A stretch of DNA of 64,000 bases from Bacillus paralicheniformis (GTDB taxonomy: Bacteria; Bacillota; Bacilli; Bacillales; Bacillaceae), in contig NZ_LBMN02000035.1 in NCBI RefSeq assembly GCF_001042485.2, forward strand, positions 372,001 through 436,000, written 5' to 3'. Made by a program: the position numbers and the translations under genes. The notes beneath the pieces were generated by a model, which was not told where the DNA came from, searched no databases, and saw nothing but the letters and a program-made list of their open reading frames with translations. Below are positions 54,301-64,000 of the stretch, piece after piece. Each line of letters opens with the position of its first letter. The first letter of the stretch is position 1.

Positions 54301-57300
54301 GCAAGCAAGGTCTTTGCGCCGCTGTCCTTCATTAAAAAACGGATTCGTTCTTCAGGATAGTCAGGGTCGATCGGCACGTAAGCAGCTCCCGCTTTTAAAA
54401 TGCCATAAATTCCAATCAGCATATCTGGTGAACGTCTCCCCATCACGGCAATCACATCTTCCTGTTGAATACCGAGGCCAATTAGCTTCCATGCAATTTG
54501 ATTGGCCCGTTCATTCAGTTCTCTGTAGGAGATGGAGACGCCATCCGCCAAAACGGCCGGACGATCAGGCGTCTTTTCTGCCTGCTGCTCGAGCTGATGA
54601 TGAAGCGGCTGATCCAGTGGGAAATCCATTTTTTGCATCGGGCTGAGGTTTTGCAGAAGTGCGCTTTCTTCCTTTTTCGAAAGGATTGACAAATGGTCCA
54701 GTTCCAGCTCCGGATGCTGTGCAGCGTTTTTAGCCAACGTTTTAAAAAAATCGGCCCATTTTTGAATCGTTTTCCGTTCAAACAAATCTGTACTGTATTC
54801 AAACTGACAATATATTTGTCCGCCGCTTTCGGCCATGTACAGTGACAGGTCGAATTTAGAAATCGGGTGGCTGATATCTTTCTGCCGAAGCTCAAGCCCC
54901 TCCATCGACAATTGTTGCCGCTCCATATTTTGCAGTGCAAACGTTGTATCAAAGAGCGGATTTCGGCTCATCTCCCGCTGAACGCCGAGGCGGTCAACCA
55001 GCTCCTCTAACGGATAGTCCTGGTGTTCATAGGCTTCTAGCGCTGTTTCTCGAATGTCCTGTAAATATTGTTTGAAAGATATTCCGCTCACCGGACGTGT
55101 TCGAAAAGCCAATGTGTTCACAAACATTCCGAGCACGGATTCCAGGTCAGCATGCGGTCTGCCCGCGATCGGCGAACCGACAATGATCTCTTCCTGCCCG
55201 CTTAGCCGTGATAATAAAACGGTGTATATCCCAAGAAGCGTCATATACAGTGTGCATCTGTTTTCTCCTGCGAGCTGTTGTAAACGTGATGTAAGCTCCT
55301 GACTGATCTCGAACGTAACCCGGTCACCTGCAAAGCTTTTTGCCGGGGGCCGCGGTTTGTCCGTCGGCAATTCGAGCACTGGCAGCTCACCGGCCAGTTG
55401 TTTGAGCCAATACGATTCTTGCCGTTTGTATATGTCGCTTGTTTTGAATGTTTCTTGCCATGCTGCATAGTCTTTGTATTGAATGCGCAACGGAGCCAGT
55501 TCAAGTCCTTTATACAGCTCGCTGAATTCCTGCATGAGCAATTGGATGGAGACACCGTCTGAAATAATATGGTGCATGTCCACTAAAAGCAGATATCGTC
55601 CTTTTTCAATGGTCGCTAAGCCCGCCCTGAAAAGCGGAGCCTTTCCAAGATCAAACGGCCGGATAAATGATTCAGATGAAGAGTCGTTTGAAAAAGCAAA
55701 CGGCACCTTTTCATGAATCCGCTGCACCGGCTCGCCGTCGTCTCCTGCTTCGAATGATGTCCTAAGGGGTTCATGCCGGCGGATCAGTTCGCGAAATACA
55801 GCTTCCACTCTCTGTTGATCGAGCTCGCCTGTCAGCTCCAAAACGGCCGGAATGTTGTAGCTGACTCCTCCGCCATCAAGCTGGTGCAGAACATACATCC
55901 GTTTTTGTGCGGAAGAAACCGGATATGTCTCCTTCTTCTCTATTTGCTGAATCGAAGCAAACGGGTTTTCTTCCGCTTCACTGATGACTGCTGCCAACCC
56001 TTCTACGGTCGGATGGGCAAAGACATCACTTAACGGAATCTGAACGTTCCATTCTTTGGCGATGCGAGAGATGAGCGATGTTGCTTTTAAAGAATGGCCG
56101 CCCAGTTCAAAAAAGTTGTCGCGGATGCCGACCGGCCCCCTTTTCAGTAGACCTTCCCAAAGCTGTGAAAGCCTGAGCTCGTTCAAATTGCGAGGTGCGG
56201 CGTATGACTGATGCGATGCGGATGATGTCGGTTCTGGGAGGGCGCTTTTATCGACTTTTCCATTTACGGTAAGCGGAATCGCTGGCACAGCAGTCCATTT
56301 TACTGGCATCATGTAGTCAGGGATGGCGTCGGCCAAATCATGACGCAATGCAGAAGGGTCGATCGGTTTCCGTGTGCTGTAGTATGCGCACAATTCATGT
56401 TCCCCTTCACTGTCTTTTTGAACCAGGACAACCGCTTCCTTAACAGCAGGATGATTTGCCAATGTCACCTCTATTTCCTTAGGTTCGACCCGGTAGCCCC
56501 TGATTTTCACTTGATCATCCGTCCGGCCGATATAGTCCATTTGTCCGTCTGCACGAAGCCTTGCTATATCTCCTGTTCGATACATGACGGCTCCCGCTCT
56601 GAATGGATCGGGCAAAAATTTCTGTTTTGTCAAGATTGGATTATTGACATATCCTCTCCCGACGCTCGCGCCTGATATATAAAGCTCTCCTGCTACACCG
56701 CAGGGCTGAAGTCGTTTGTATTTGTCAAGGATATACATGGCGTTATGGCTGATCGGTTTTCCGATCGGCGGAGAACCCGGGATGTCGTCCTCAGGATGAA
56801 TGGTGCATGTCGAGACGACATGGGTTTCCGCCGGGCCGTAATGATTATGCAAGTGTATGCCGTGCCGCTTGAGCAATGCCTTAAAAATATGCGAGACCGT
56901 CAATTGCTCCCCCGCAGTGATGACATGCTTCACACAGTTTGGAAAGTGGTTCGCATAGTGTTCCTCATTAAAAAGCATCTTCACAAAAGCCGTCGGGAAA
57001 AAGACGACTTCTGTTCGCTGTGTATTGATCAACAAAAACAACTGAGCTGGGTCGCGCTTGATTGATTCAGGCGCGATGCAAAGCGTGCCGCCGCTAAGCA
57101 AAGTTGTAAACAATTCTTGATAGCAGACGTCAAACGCACAAGATGCATACTGGAGCACATTTGTTTTGAAATCAATACGTGAGTTTTCAAATTGGTCATG
57201 AAGCAAATTGGCCATATTTCGATGTTCAAATAAAACACCCTTCGGCTTCCCCGTTGTTCCAGATGTATACATGATGTAAAGCAAATCTTCCGCAGTGTTT

Positions 57301-59108
57301 ACCGTCTCGACATTGCTTCCGTCGCTTTCCGCATCTGCTTCTTCTATGAATGTCACAGATCGTTTTGTTGCGGCTGACTTTGCTAAAGCCGCCACATGAT
57401 GCTGTGATACTATGTGCTGACAGCCGCTGTTTTCTATGCAATAGCGAATGCGTTCGGCAGGATGGCTCAGGTCAATCGGAACAAATGCCGCGCCCGCTTT
57501 TAAAATGCCGAGTACTCCCGCCGCTAATGCGGGAGAACGTTCGACCATGATCGCGACCGGCTCCTGGCGTTTGACATCCCGTTTTCGGAGAAGGCGTGCA
57601 AGTTTGTTGGCCATTTCATTCAGCTCTTTATAAGTGATCGACTGCCCTTCATAGTGAATTGCTTTTTCATCAGGGAATTGTGCCGCCTGACGTTCGAACA
57701 TCGACTGGATCGTTTCATATTCACGCTGTTTAGTCTCTATTTTCAACGTGCTGAGCAGGTCTTTTTGTTCCTGATGTGTTGTGATCGTCAATTCCTCCGG
57801 GGTCAAATTCGGATTTTCCAGCACTTGTGCGATGATATGCTGCAAATGGCCTTTAACGCTTTCGATGAAAGAACGTTCATGAATGCCGGAATCAAATCTC
57901 ATTTTGAGATGAATGTTTTCACCTGGTGCCACCATGAGATAAAAGCTGTAGTTGGTCTCGTCTTCCATGTTGAAATCATGAATGCGAAACAGATCCTCTG
58001 CATCTTGTCCACTGTTCAGCAGTGCGATTTCTTTTTCAACAGGATAATTTTCAAAAACAAGAATATGGTCGATTAAGCCTTGTTTGACGGCGGATTCCGC
58101 CTGTATCTCATAGAGCGGGTGGTAGCTGTACGGCTGCCCATTGAGCGCATCTTTTTGCACTTGTTTAATCAGTTTCACAAAAGGCACTTTTGTACCGGTA
58201 ACACGCACCGGCACCGTGTTAATGAAAAGGCCGATCATCCGCTCTATCCCTGCAATTTCAGCCGGCCTGCCGGAAATAACCGAACCGAAAACCGTATCAT
58301 CCGTCTGGTTATAAGCTTGCAGCAACATTCCCCAAAGCGTGTGAAAAATGGTGCTCAATGTGACTTCTTCCTTTGCGGCCAGCTCTTTCAGCTTATCCGT
58401 AACTGTTTTAGAAAGGGAAAAGGTGACTTCTTCTTGTCTGCTTTTGGCGCCCGCTTTTTTTTGCTGCGGCAGCCGGCTCTGTTGGTCATATCCTTCAAGA
58501 TAACCCTCCCAGTACCGGGCGGCGGCTTCTTTGTCCTGCTCCATCAGCCATTGAATATAGCTCCCGTAAGGCACAGCAGGCTCAAGCTTTAATGGTGTTT
58601 GGTGCAAATGGGAAGCGTATATATGGAAAAACTCTTTCAGGACAATCCCGAGGCACCAGCCGTCCATAATGATGTGATGGAAGCTCCATATGCATGTAAA
58701 TTCGCGTTCCCCTGTTTTAAAAAGAATGACGCGCATCAATCCATCTTTTTGCAAATGAAATCCTTTGGCTCTGTCTGTTTTTTTGACGTCATCGATCAAT
58801 CTAAGCTGGCCGGATCGGTCCAAATGAGTCAGATCTTTTTCTTCAACGGTGATCGTCCGTTCTTTTAAGACGACCTGCTGCGGAACGGATACATTTTGAC
58901 TGATAAAAATCGTTCTGAAAATATCGTGCCGGGCACAAAGAACAGCAATGCTTTTCTGAAAAATGTCTGTGTCAACCTTTCCTGTCATTGAAAATGAGGC
59001 TTGTTCGACGTATGCCTGTGTGTCCTTGTTAAGAAGGGTGTGAAATAGCATGCCTTCCTGCATATAAGAAAGCGGATAAATATCCTGAATCTCATGTTTT
59101 TTTGTCAT
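48318..59108 (-). CDS. ppsD: fengycin synthetase subunit D (three modules plus epimerase: Pro7-Gln8-Tyr9)
   Basis: A 3596-residue multienzyme (B. subtilis PpsD about 3603). Order: C1 (HHIIMDGWC near 146, type following a D-residue), A1, T1 ([11 protein letters not shown] near 1003); C2 (HHIISDGVS near 1181), A2, T2 ([11 protein letters not shown] near 2031); C3 (HHIISDGVS near 2210), A3, T3 ([12 protein letters not shown] near 3059, the form that precedes an epimerase), then E ([11 protein letters not shown] near 3250). Pocket codes: A1 DVQFIAHVVK = Pro; A2 DAWHFGSVEK = Glu/Gln-like; A3 DATNTGEITK, nearest to the Tyr code DGTITAEVAK. ATG at 59108 is chosen by homology. A 1.39-kb stretch across A2 end-T2-C3 is almost duplicated in ppsC. 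Confidence 0.93.
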   Translation of the reverse strand: MTKKHEIQDIYPLSYMQEGMLFHTLLNKDTQAYVEQASFSMTGKVDTDIFQKSIAVLCARHDIFRTIFISQNVSVPQQVVLKERTITVEEKDLTHLDRSGQLRLIDDVKKTDRAKGFHLQKDGLMRVILFKTGEREFTCIWSFHHIIMDGWCLGIVLKEFFHIYASHLHQTPLKLEPAVPYGSYIQWLMEQDKEAAARYWEGYLEGYDQQSRLPQQKKAGAKSRQEEVTFSLSKTVTDKLKELAAKEEVTLSTIFHTLWGMLLQAYNQTDDTVFGSVISGRPAEIAGIERMIGLFINTVPVRVTGTKVPFVKLIKQVQKDALNGQPYSYHPLYEIQAESAVKQGLIDHILVFENYPVEKEIALLNSGQDAEDLFRIHDFNMEDETNYSFYLMVAPGENIHLKMRFDSGIHERSFIESVKGHLQHIIAQVLENPNLTPEELTITTHQEQKDLLSTLKIETKQREYETIQSMFERQAAQFPDEKAIHYEGQSITYKELNEMANKLARLLRKRDVKRQEPVAIMVERSPALAAGVLGILKAGAAFVPIDLSHPAERIRYCIENSGCQHIVSQHHVAALAKSAATKRSVTFIEEADAESDGSNVETVNTAEDLLYIMYTSGTTGKPKGVLFEHRNMANLLHDQFENSRIDFKTNVLQYASCAFDVCYQELFTTLLSGGTLCIAPESIKRDPAQLFLLINTQRTEVVFFPTAFVKMLFNEEHYANHFPNCVKHVITAGEQLTVSHIFKALLKRHGIHLHNHYGPAETHVVSTCTIHPEDDIPGSPPIGKPISHNAMYILDKYKRLQPCGVAGELYISGASVGRGYVNNPILTKQKFLPDPFRAGAVMYRTGDIARLRADGQMDYIGRTDDQVKIRGYRVEPKEIEVTLANHPAVKEAVVLVQKDSEGEHELCAYYSTRKPIDPSALRHDLADAIPDYMMPVKWTAVPAIPLTVNGKVDKSALPEPTSSASHQSYAAPRNLNELRLSQLWEGLLKRGPVGIRDNFFELGGHSLKATSLISRIAKEWNVQIPLSDVFAHPTVEGLAAVISEAEENPFASIQQIEKKETYPVSSAQKRMYVLHQLDGGGVSYNIPAVLELTGELDQQRVEAVFRELIRRHEPLRTSFEAGDDGEPVQRIHEKVPFAFSNDSSSESFIRPFDLGKAPLFRAGLATIEKGRYLLLVDMHHIISDGVSIQLLMQEFSELYKGLELAPLRIQYKDYAAWQETFKTSDIYKRQESYWLKQLAGELPVLELPTDKPRPPAKSFAGDRVTFEISQELTSRLQQLAGENRCTLYMTLLGIYTVLLSRLSGQEEIIVGSPIAGRPHADLESVLGMFVNTLAFRTRPVSGISFKQYLQDIRETALEAYEHQDYPLEELVDRLGVQREMSRNPLFDTTFALQNMERQQLSMEGLELRQKDISHPISKFDLSLYMAESGGQIYCQFEYSTDLFERKTIQKWADFFKTLAKNAAQHPELELDHLSILSKKEESALLQNLSPMQKMDFPLDQPLHHQLEQQAEKTPDRPAVLADGVSISYRELNERANQIAWKLIGLGIQQEDVIAVMGRRSPDMLIGIYGILKAGAAYVPIDPDYPEERIRFLMKDSGAKTLLAESNPSMFEGTILPLDGGRENHGEAAVNPNLPVPPDALAYIIYTSGSTGRPKGVMVEHRSAVNFLYSLQTRYSLNDSDIILHKTSYSFDASIWELFWWPFAGASVYLLPQGGEKDPEIILKALEEKEVTAAHFVPSMLHSFLEYMNQRKKPADIRHLKRVFAGGEQLGAHLVSRFHELLPRVELTNSYGPTEATVEAAYFDVPKRKTLDHVPIGRSGHNMRLYILNKKRQLLPFGCRGELYIAGAGVARGYLNRPELTEERFLDDPFYSGERMYQTGDLARWLPDGTVEWLGRMDGQVKIRGYRIEPGEVEAVLRQIDGVREAAVIARTEGEETELCAYIEGQDQQTVRTELRKRLPAYMMPSAFIEMREWPVTPSGKLDRKALPAPDGAAERRAYTAPQTITEMKLAKLWEEVLKYGPAGIRDHFFEQGGHSLKATALVSRIAKAFGVQVPLKEIFAKPTLEELAAVIQELDESPHAAIEPADKQDTYPVSSAQKRMYVLQQLEDGGVGYNMPAALKLTGPLDRARLDEVFRQLIRRHESLRTSFETGADGEPVQRIHDDVPFQLMELAAAEDFVRPFRLQEAPLFRAALVKEAEESHLLLVDMHHIISDGVSVGTLIREFSELYASRTLHPLRIQYKDYAVWQQAFKQGEAYNRQEAYWLKQLDGELPVLELPADNARPAVRSFAGDHVSFSLDADTSSGLYKIARDNGCTLYMVLLAAYSTLLARLSGQEDIIIGSPIAGRPHKDLEPVIGMFVNTLAIRTQPAENKCFSDFLKEVRETVLEAFEHQDYPFEELVDRLNVVRDMSRNPLFDAMLVVQNMDRQELFLDGLHIQPADMPQTGAKFDLTLQVSEGDERIHFRFEYASSLFKQDTIERWASHFTTMLQHIVHAPQTALPAISMLTAKEQQLLMTNFNRMPEQHGPNITVHELFARHAAKLPGATALITREGVLTYQELDEWSNKIARTLQNQGIGPDLPVGIMIPKSTGLIAAVLGTWKAGGAYVPIDLGYPDERKQYVLADSGAKLLITDKKAIHQVPDGFKGEVLLIEDVQEQDTSPILTASGPDHLAYIIYTSGTTGNPKGVMVEHRGVAYTVQWRSAFYEFHDHDIALQLSSFSFDAFVTSMFAPLISGVQTVIPAEEEAKDILAIKQYLADYGITHMNLVPILYRTLLDVLQPEDVQTLRLVTLGGEAIEPNLLERSFSLSPDIEISNEYGPTESSITATAARRLKREENITIGRPIGYTNVYILKGDHLQPIGVTGELCITGPGLARGYINLPEQTAKAFVQDPFHPDQRMYRTGDLAKWLPDGTLQYVGRMDEQVKIRGYRIEIKEVEAALSGLAVVKEAAVVDSVTAAGHKELCAYIVVEDGADCRMVRKALAKKVPSYMVPAFFQTLDALPTMPNGKLNKPALAKIPHKGETRQTFTAPATDIEKELAAIWRGVLGVDKIGIDESFFELGGDSIKALQVSARLHQSGKQLAVKDIFSHPTIQELAPYVRLSQQPISQASVEGEMTWSPVQKWFLSQDIKEAHHFNQSVMLHRSNPLDEDALRKTLKAITVHHDALRLICVKDEQGNLRLYNRPANIGEDQLYNLRIFNLAGEPKDHEHIIKHQVRELQKAMDLENGPLVQVGLFRSSEGDDLFLAIHHLAVDGISWRIILEDLASVYEQAIRGDDIALPPKTASFQTYTEQLAKYAESRRLLQQADYWRAIEQHETVALPKDQTHIDKTALKKRNTVSFTLAQQETDAILKDVHNAYNTDTQDLLLASAVLAIWQWVPQKALKIALEGHGRQSEAAYHDISRTVGWFTSIYPVLLQLEPNTWDDHHEEYMIRALKITKDTLRRIPDKGFGYGVLKYMTPPEKAKIKFGKAPDITFNYLGQFEIGNRAQTETEQLDAFTFSPLGGGEDITGTWKREQSLDISALVAEGKLTVNMTYETGRFQKETIERLSQDCQYYLRKLMNHCLGKTETEKTVSDFDDRELTEEAFKNITDLLGFH
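51859..53246. repeat. 1.39-kb near-identical repeat, copy in ppsD
   Basis: Covers the end of the Gln8 adenylation domain, T2 and most of C3. It aligns without gaps to 62609-63996 at a constant offset of 10,750 bases, with only scattered differences and one diverged patch near 52200-52245. Confidence 0.85.
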
Positions 59109-59130
59109 ATTTTTTCCCTGCCTCCTGTTC

Positions 59131-62100
59131 CTACAGTTCCTCGACAAAGCTCGCAATATTGTCCAAATCTTCCGCTGTTAACGATTGGCTGCTAAAATCG
59201 CTGACCGTTTTCTCTGTTTCTTGTTTATGTGCGCAATGTTTGATGATTTGGTGCAAATTATGTTTCACCATGTGCAGCAGCTGTTTCATTGTTGTTGTAT
59301 GGAACCGGCTTGGCGGATAGCTCAAATTGAAATGCAGCTGATTTTGCCTTACCATGGCGCTCATTTCCAGCGTTTGCTCACGCTGCCATGTAGGTGTAAT
59401 GTCTTTCCCGCTTGCAAGCCCCGAAAAGCTGAACTTTTGTTGGCGTTCTGTATCATTGAATTGCCCTAAATAGTTAAAACCGATTTCAGGCGCTTTGCCG
59501 AACTGGATTGTTTTGTTTTCAGAGGCTGTTAAATATTGCAAAATGCCGTATCCCATTCCTTTGTCCGGTATTCTGCCGAGTGTATCTTTGACTGTTTTCA
59601 CTGCCAGCCCCAACTCGCCTTCGGCTGCATGTAAATCAATCAACACAGGATATATTGTGGTAAACCAGCCGACTGTCCGACTGATATCCAATTCAGGTAG
59701 GGTGTGATCTCTCCCGTGTCCTTCCATCGCGATCCGCAGTTTCCTCTCTCCCATCCAATCACACAGGGCTAATGATGCTGCCGTCAGCAGAATATCCTGG
59801 GTGTCTGTGTTGTAGGCGTTGTTAACCTTGTGGATTAAAACGTGTGTGTCTTCTTCGGAAAGGGTAAAGCTTTCCGTTTTCCGAATGTTGTCCGCAGCGC
59901 TATGCGGTTTTTCACAAGAAAGTAAAGCGGCTTTTTCTTTTTCAACAGTGCGCCAATACGATTGTTCGCGAATGACCTTGCTGCTCTCTGCGTATTCGGC
60001 AAGCCGGTTTGCGAAATATTGGTATGAGTCCGTTTTCCGCGGAAGCTGAACCGGTTGTCCTGCGGCCGCCTGACTGTATGCTGCCGATAAATCCTCAAGC
60101 AAAATCCGCCATGAGACCCCGTCGACGACCAAATGATGAATGGTGAGAAATAAATAAGTTCCCGACATTGTGTTGAACAAGCCTGCTTTTAGCAGTGGGC
60201 CTGTTTGCAAATGGATACTGCGCTGCAAATCAGCGACTTCGTCTTCAATCAGCTTCTCCCATTGTGCCGTTTTAGAAAGGTCTCTTATGTTCAGGCTGTA
60301 AAGTTCTCCATGAATTCCCCTGTTAAATTGCTGCAGCTGGCCGCCGTCATCGATGATTGTCATGCGGAGGGCATCATGATGGATGACAAGATGCTGTAAA
60401 GCTGTTCGCAGCGGCTGTTCCTGAAATCCTTCTGAGCTATGAAGCATGACAGATTGGTTGAAATGCTGCCTCTCTTCAATATGCTGTGCGAGGAACCAGC
60501 GCTGAACGGGCGTCCAAGGTACTTCTCCTTCAATCGGCCGCTGATCTATATTTCTCTCAGTCTTGCGGATGAGAGGTGCGGCTTCTTTAATAGTTGGATG
60601 GCGGAATAAGTCGCCTGCCGTGATTTTCAAGTCAAACCGTCCAAGGCGCGCAGATACTTGGAGGGCTTTAATCGAATCGCCTCCCAGTTCAAAAAACGAA
60701 TCCTCAATCCCGACTTTTTCAACGCCGAGCACCTCTTGCCAGATCACGGCAAGCCGTTCCTCCAGCTGGTTGCGCGGAGGGGCGTATGCTGTGTTGATTG
60801 CTGTGGTCTCCGGCTCAGGCAGCGCTCTTCTGTCGAGCTTTCCGTTTTGTGTCAGAGGCAAGGCGGCAAGCTCAACCAAATGCGCCGGGATCATAAACCC
60901 GGGCAATTGCTGAGAAAGAAGAGATCTGACTTTCTCGATATTCATTTCCGCTTGCAGACTCATATAGGCAAGGAGTTCTTTATGTCCTGAGGGACCGGTT
61001 CGCACGATGACGGCGGCTTCTTTGACACCGTCAATCTGTCGCAATGCTGCTTCAATTTCTCCCAGCTCAATCCTGTAGCCGCGAATTTTAACTTGATCAT
61101 CCATCCGGTCGATATATTCAATCGTCCCATCCTTCAGCCAGCGGGCCAAATCACCGGTCCGGTACATTCGTTCACCAGGTGTGAAGGGATTTGGCACAAA
61201 TTTTTCTTTCGTCAGTTCAGGTCTCCCGAAGTAGCCTCTGGCTAGCCCGTCCCCGCCAACGCATAATTCTCCGATGACACCCATAGGCTGCAATCTCCCT
61301 CGGCTGTTGACAATATAAGCGGTTGAATTAGCGATTGGGCGGCCGATCGGAATGGAATGCTTATACTCGTGTTCGATCCGGAAGCACGTTGAGAATGTTG
61401 TGTTTTCCGTTGGGCCGTAGCCATTCCATAGCGCGAGATTCGGCGCCGCGTTGCGAACGCGATTGACATGGTTTGGCGACAGGGCTTCTCCGCCGAGAAT
61501 CAATCTGGACAGGTCGGAAAATGTTCGTTCATTTTGTTCTGATAATTGATTAAATAAGGATGATGTCAGCCATAAAGTCGTGATGCCGTTCTGCTGTATG
61601 AATGTCTTGAGCCGATCGGAATCTAAATAAGTTTCCTTGTCACTGATGTATAAACAAGCGCCGTTTAATAGCGGTCCGAATACTTCAAATGTCATCGCGT
61701 CAAATCCCAATGACGCTGTCAATAAAATCCTGTCTTCAGGTGAAAATGCCATATCGCTGTTTTTTACGAGACGGACGACGCCGCGCTGTTCAACCATTAC
61801 GCCTTTTGGCGTGCCGGTTGATCCGGATGTATACATGATATAAGCGAGAGAATCAGGACCGCCCTGCTGTTCGGGATTGTTTGCTGAAATGCCGGCCTCA
61901 AGCTGGATGTCTTCTATGAATAACCGTTTTCCTGCCATATGAGATTCTAATCGATCTGATTGGAGGAGCATCACAGCATTGCTGTCAGACAACATCCATT
62001 CTAGCCGTTCTGTCGGCATGTCTTCAGTGACGGGAAGATAGGCTCCGCCGGCTTTTAAAATACCTAGAATTCCGACCGCAAGTTCAGGGGTGCGACTTGT

Positions 62101-64000
62101 TAATAGTGCGACAACACTTTCTGAACCGACGCCATTTGCTCGAAGCGCAGCGGCTATTCTGTTGGCGCGTTCGTTTAGTTCACGGTAAGTCAAGGTTTGC
62201 CTGTCATATATAACGGCCGGGGCGTGAGGTGTTTTGGCTGCTTGATATTCAAATAAACGGCTGATCGTTTCGTGTTTCGGGTAGTCTTGTTTTGTCTGAT
62301 TAAATGTGTGAATGAATGAGCTTGTCTCATGTTCATCTAATACATGGATATCTCCGAGATGAATGTTCTGATGTTCGATCACATGATGGAGAATATGAAT
62401 ATAGTAGGAAAGCCATTTCTTGATCGTTTGTTTTTGATAGATGTCTGTATTGAATTCAACATCAAAACGGATTGTCTCTTGATCTTCTTCAGCTGCATAA
62501 AGAGTCATATCAAACTTAGAGACTTTATGGGCGTCATGAGCTATAGTCGTCAAATGCAAGTCATGCAGAGTCAGTGATTCCCGCTCCATATTTTGCAGAG
62601 CGAACATAACGTCAAACAGCGGATTGCGGCTCATATCACGGACGACATCAAGCCTGTCGACAAGCTCCTCAAACGGATAATCCTGATGTTCGAACGCCTC
62701 AAGCGCCGTTTCGCGGACCTCCTTTAAGAAATCGCTGAAACATTTGTTTTCTGCCGGCTGCGTTCTGATCGCCAATGTGTTGACAAACATGCCGATGACA
62801 GGTTCTAAGTCTTTGTGCGGCCTTCCGGCGCTCGGTGAACCGATGATGATATCCTCCTGTCCGCTGAGACGGGCAAGAAGCGTGCTGTACGCGGCGAGAA
62901 GAACCATATACAGGGTGCAACCGTTGTCGCGGGTGATCTTGTAAAGGCCGGCTGTTGTTTTCGCATCAAGCGTGCGGGACACTGTATCACCCGCAAAGCT
63001 TCGCACCGCCGGGCGGGCGTTGTCGGCCGGAAGCTCCAGCACCGGCAGCTCTCCGTCGAGCTGCTTCAGCCAATAGGCTTCCTGTCTGTTGTACGCCTCT
63101 CCTTGTTTGAATGCCTGTTGCCAGACGGCGTAGTCTTTATATTGAATCCGCAGCGGGGCAAGCATCCGGTTGGCGTACAGCTCGCTGAATTCGCGGATTA
63201 AGGTGCCGACAGACACCCCGTCGGAAATGATGTGATGCATGTCCACCAACAACAGGTGGCTCTCCTCCGCTTCCTTCACAAGAGCGGCGCGGAAAAGCGG
63301 CGCTTCTTGAAGTCGAAACGGACGGACAAAGTCTTCAGCCGCGGCCAACTCCATCAGCTGAAACGGGACATCATCATGGATGCGCTGGACAGGCTCGCAG
63401 TCTGCTCCAGTTTCAAACGACGTCCTGAGCGATTCGTGGCGGCGGATCAGCTGCCTGAATACTTCATCAAGCCGGGCGCGGTCGAGCGGTCCTGTCAGCT
63501 TAAGCGCCGCCGGCATATTGTAGCCGACACCGCCGTCTTCCAGCTGCTGAAGGACATACATCCGCTTTTGCGCCGAGGACACCGGGTAGGTGTCCTGTTT
63601 TTCTGCGGGTTCAATCGCCGCATGCGGGCTTTCATCCAATTCCTGAATCACGGCGGCTAGCTCTTCCAGTGTCGGCTTGGCGAAAATCTCCTTCAGCGGC
63701 ACTTGCACGCCAAACGCTTTGGCGATGCGGGAGACGAGCGCAGTCGCTTTCAGCGAGTGGCCGCCTTGTTCGAAAAAGTGGTCGCGAATGCCGGCAGGGC
63801 CGTATTTCAGCACCTCTTCCCAAAGCTTGGCGAGCTTCATTTCCGTGATGGTTTGCGGCGCGGTGTAAGCGCGTCGTTCAGCCGCTCCGTCGGGAGCAGG
63901 CAGCGCCTTGCGGTCAAGCTTTCCGCTCGGTGTGACAGGCCAGTCACGCATCTCGATGAATGATGAAGGCATCATATAGGCCGGCAGGCGTTTGCCTAGT
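59131..64000 (-). CDS. ppsC: fengycin synthetase subunit C, 3' part (T of Glu5 module, then C-A-T-E for Val6)
   Basis: The frame enters from the right edge. Visible order: end of an adenylation domain ([21 protein letters not shown]), T ([11 protein letters not shown]), C (HHIISDGVS), A, T ([12 protein letters not shown]) and E (HHLVVDGVSWR). The A pocket reads D-A-F-W-I-G-G-T-F-K, identical to the Val code of surfactin synthetase, so this module should load Val and the E domain make D-Val. That is the residue at position 6 of fengycin B. The visible part is about 1622 residues of roughly 2550 expected. In the C domain, GSPSAGRP replaces the usual GSPIAGRP. Stop 22 bases before ppsD. Confidence 0.93.
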   Translation of the reverse strand, partial: LGKRLPAYMMPSSFIEMRDWPVTPSGKLDRKALPAPDGAAERRAYTAPQTITEMKLAKLWEEVLKYGPAGIRDHFFEQGGHSLKATALVSRIAKAFGVQVPLKEIFAKPTLEELAAVIQELDESPHAAIEPAEKQDTYPVSSAQKRMYVLQQLEDGGVGYNMPAALKLTGPLDRARLDEVFRQLIRRHESLRTSFETGADCEPVQRIHDDVPFQLMELAAAEDFVRPFRLQEAPLFRAALVKEAEESHLLLVDMHHIISDGVSVGTLIREFSELYANRMLAPLRIQYKDYAVWQQAFKQGEAYNRQEAYWLKQLDGELPVLELPADNARPAVRSFAGDTVSRTLDAKTTAGLYKITRDNGCTLYMVLLAAYSTLLARLSGQEDIIIGSPSAGRPHKDLEPVIGMFVNTLAIRTQPAENKCFSDFLKEVRETALEAFEHQDYPFEELVDRLDVVRDMSRNPLFDVMFALQNMERESLTLHDLHLTTIAHDAHKVSKFDMTLYAAEEDQETIRFDVEFNTDIYQKQTIKKWLSYYIHILHHVIEHQNIHLGDIHVLDEHETSSFIHTFNQTKQDYPKHETISRLFEYQAAKTPHAPAVIYDRQTLTYRELNERANRIAAALRANGVGSESVVALLTSRTPELAVGILGILKAGGAYLPVTEDMPTERLEWMLSDSNAVMLLQSDRLESHMAGKRLFIEDIQLEAGISANNPEQQGGPDSLAYIMYTSGSTGTPKGVMVEQRGVVRLVKNSDMAFSPEDRILLTASLGFDAMTFEVFGPLLNGACLYISDKETYLDSDRLKTFIQQNGITTLWLTSSLFNQLSEQNERTFSDLSRLILGGEALSPNHVNRVRNAAPNLALWNGYGPTENTTFSTCFRIEHEYKHSIPIGRPIANSTAYIVNSRGRLQPMGVIGELCVGGDGLARGYFGRPELTKEKFVPNPFTPGERMYRTGDLARWLKDGTIEYIDRMDDQVKIRGYRIELGEIEAALRQIDGVKEAAVIVRTGPSGHKELLAYMSLQAEMNIEKVRSLLSQQLPGFMIPAHLVELAALPLTQNGKLDRRALPEPETTAINTAYAPPRNQLEERLAVIWQEVLGVEKVGIEDSFFELGGDSIKALQVSARLGRFDLKITAGDLFRHPTIKEAAPLIRKTERNIDQRPIEGEVPWTPVQRWFLAQHIEERQHFNQSVMLHSSEGFQEQPLRTALQHLVIHHDALRMTIIDDGGQLQQFNRGIHGELYSLNIRDLSKTAQWEKLIEDEVADLQRSIHLQTGPLLKAGLFNTMSGTYLFLTIHHLVVDGVSWRILLEDLSAAYSQAAAGQPVQLPRKTDSYQYFANRLAEYAESSKVIREQSYWRTVEKEKAALLSCEKPHSAADNIRKTESFTLSEEDTHVLIHKVNNAYNTDTQDILLTAASLALCDWMGERKLRIAMEGHGRDHTLPELDISRTVGWFTTIYPVLIDLHAAEGELGLAVKTVKDTLGRIPDKGMGYGILQYLTASENKTIQFGKAPEIGFNYLGQFNDTERQQKFSFSGLASGKDITPTWQREQTLEMSAMVRQNQLHFNLSYPPSRFHTTTMKQLLHMVKHNLHQIIKHCAHKQETEKTVSDFSSQSLTAEDLDNIASFVEEL
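62609..63996. repeat. 1.39-kb near-identical repeat, copy in ppsC
   Basis: Second copy of the ppsD stretch 51859-53246. The match breaks at 63996 (TTTGCCTAGT here, TTTGCGCAGC there), four bases from the window edge, so the outer boundary is only just visible. Confidence 0.85.

Noticed and set aside
44497-64000. Lichenysin or surfactin synthetase
   Set aside because: Subunit sizes (3596 residues with three modules plus E, then 1267 residues with TE), the Pro-Gln-Tyr-Ile codes and the yng neighbours fit fengycin and not the Leu/Val/Asp pattern of surfactin-type synthetases.
1-64000. CRISPR arrays, tRNA or rRNA genes, complete insertion sequences, prophage modules
   Set aside because: None seen: no regularly spaced repeats, no cloverleaf-like segments between genes, no transposase or phage structural genes.

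Overview
The window looks like chromosomal DNA of a Bacillus of the subtilis/licheniformis group. It carries a B. subtilis-like mannose PTS locus (manP, manR), ndh with its yjlC partner, nrnB, dacC, and the yngE-F-G-HB-HA leucine operon beside a fengycin (plipastatin) synthetase. It also carries genes B. subtilis 168 lacks: pyruvate formate-lyase (pflB/pflA) and a TRAP transporter with a GH31 glycosidase and UxuA/UxuB. Fengycin genes plus pfl point to the B. licheniformis/B. paralicheniformis branch, B. paralicheniformis being my best guess. This is inference from gene content, not from a database comparison.

Layout. 1-5.8 kb: manP (cut by the left edge) and its activator manR, separated by about 2 kb of AT-rich accessory DNA with two small membrane-protein genes, a 25-bp direct repeat and a decayed ORF. 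The two man genes share a dyad element that is probably the ManR site. 5.9-7.9 kb: a GntR-controlled ABC exporter. 8.1-17.2 kb: hexuronate region (uxuB, uxuA, GH31 glycosidase, TRAP transporter DctM/Q/P), divergent from a LacI-type regulator, with three palindromic operators and a cre site between them. 17.4-19.7 kb: arsenic resistance (arsC, arsB, arsR). 19.8-25 kb: ydeI-like, EEP-family hydrolase, a structured repeat, GlcU-like sugar transporter, YngK-like glycosidase and nrnB. 25.2-28.4 kb: pflA and pflB under Fnr-like and Rex-like boxes. 28.5-34.6 kb: a GT4 glycosyltransferase, dacC and a TetR-controlled two-permease ABC exporter. 34.7-37.4 kb: ndh, yjlC, a small HTH gene and a sporulation-type small gene. 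37.4-44.3 kb: leucine/isovalerate catabolic operon (AMP ligase, yngE, yngF, yngG, yngHB, yngHA). 44.5-64 kb: ppsE, ppsD and the 3' part of ppsC.

How the parts work together. The visible assembly line reads (Glu5 carrier)-Val6(E)-Pro7-Gln8-Tyr9(E)-Ile10-TE, judged from adenylation-pocket residues. That is the C-terminal half of a fengycin of the B type (Val at position 6). The yng operon turns methylcrotonyl-CoA into HMG-CoA and then acetoacetate plus acetyl-CoA, and its AMP ligase could reactivate an acid product. The uxu/GH31/TRAP block reads as an uptake-and-degradation route for an acidic alpha-linked sugar feeding fructuronate/mannonate. It is the part of the window whose specificity is least explained. 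I found no rRNA, tRNA, CRISPR array, complete insertion sequence or prophage.
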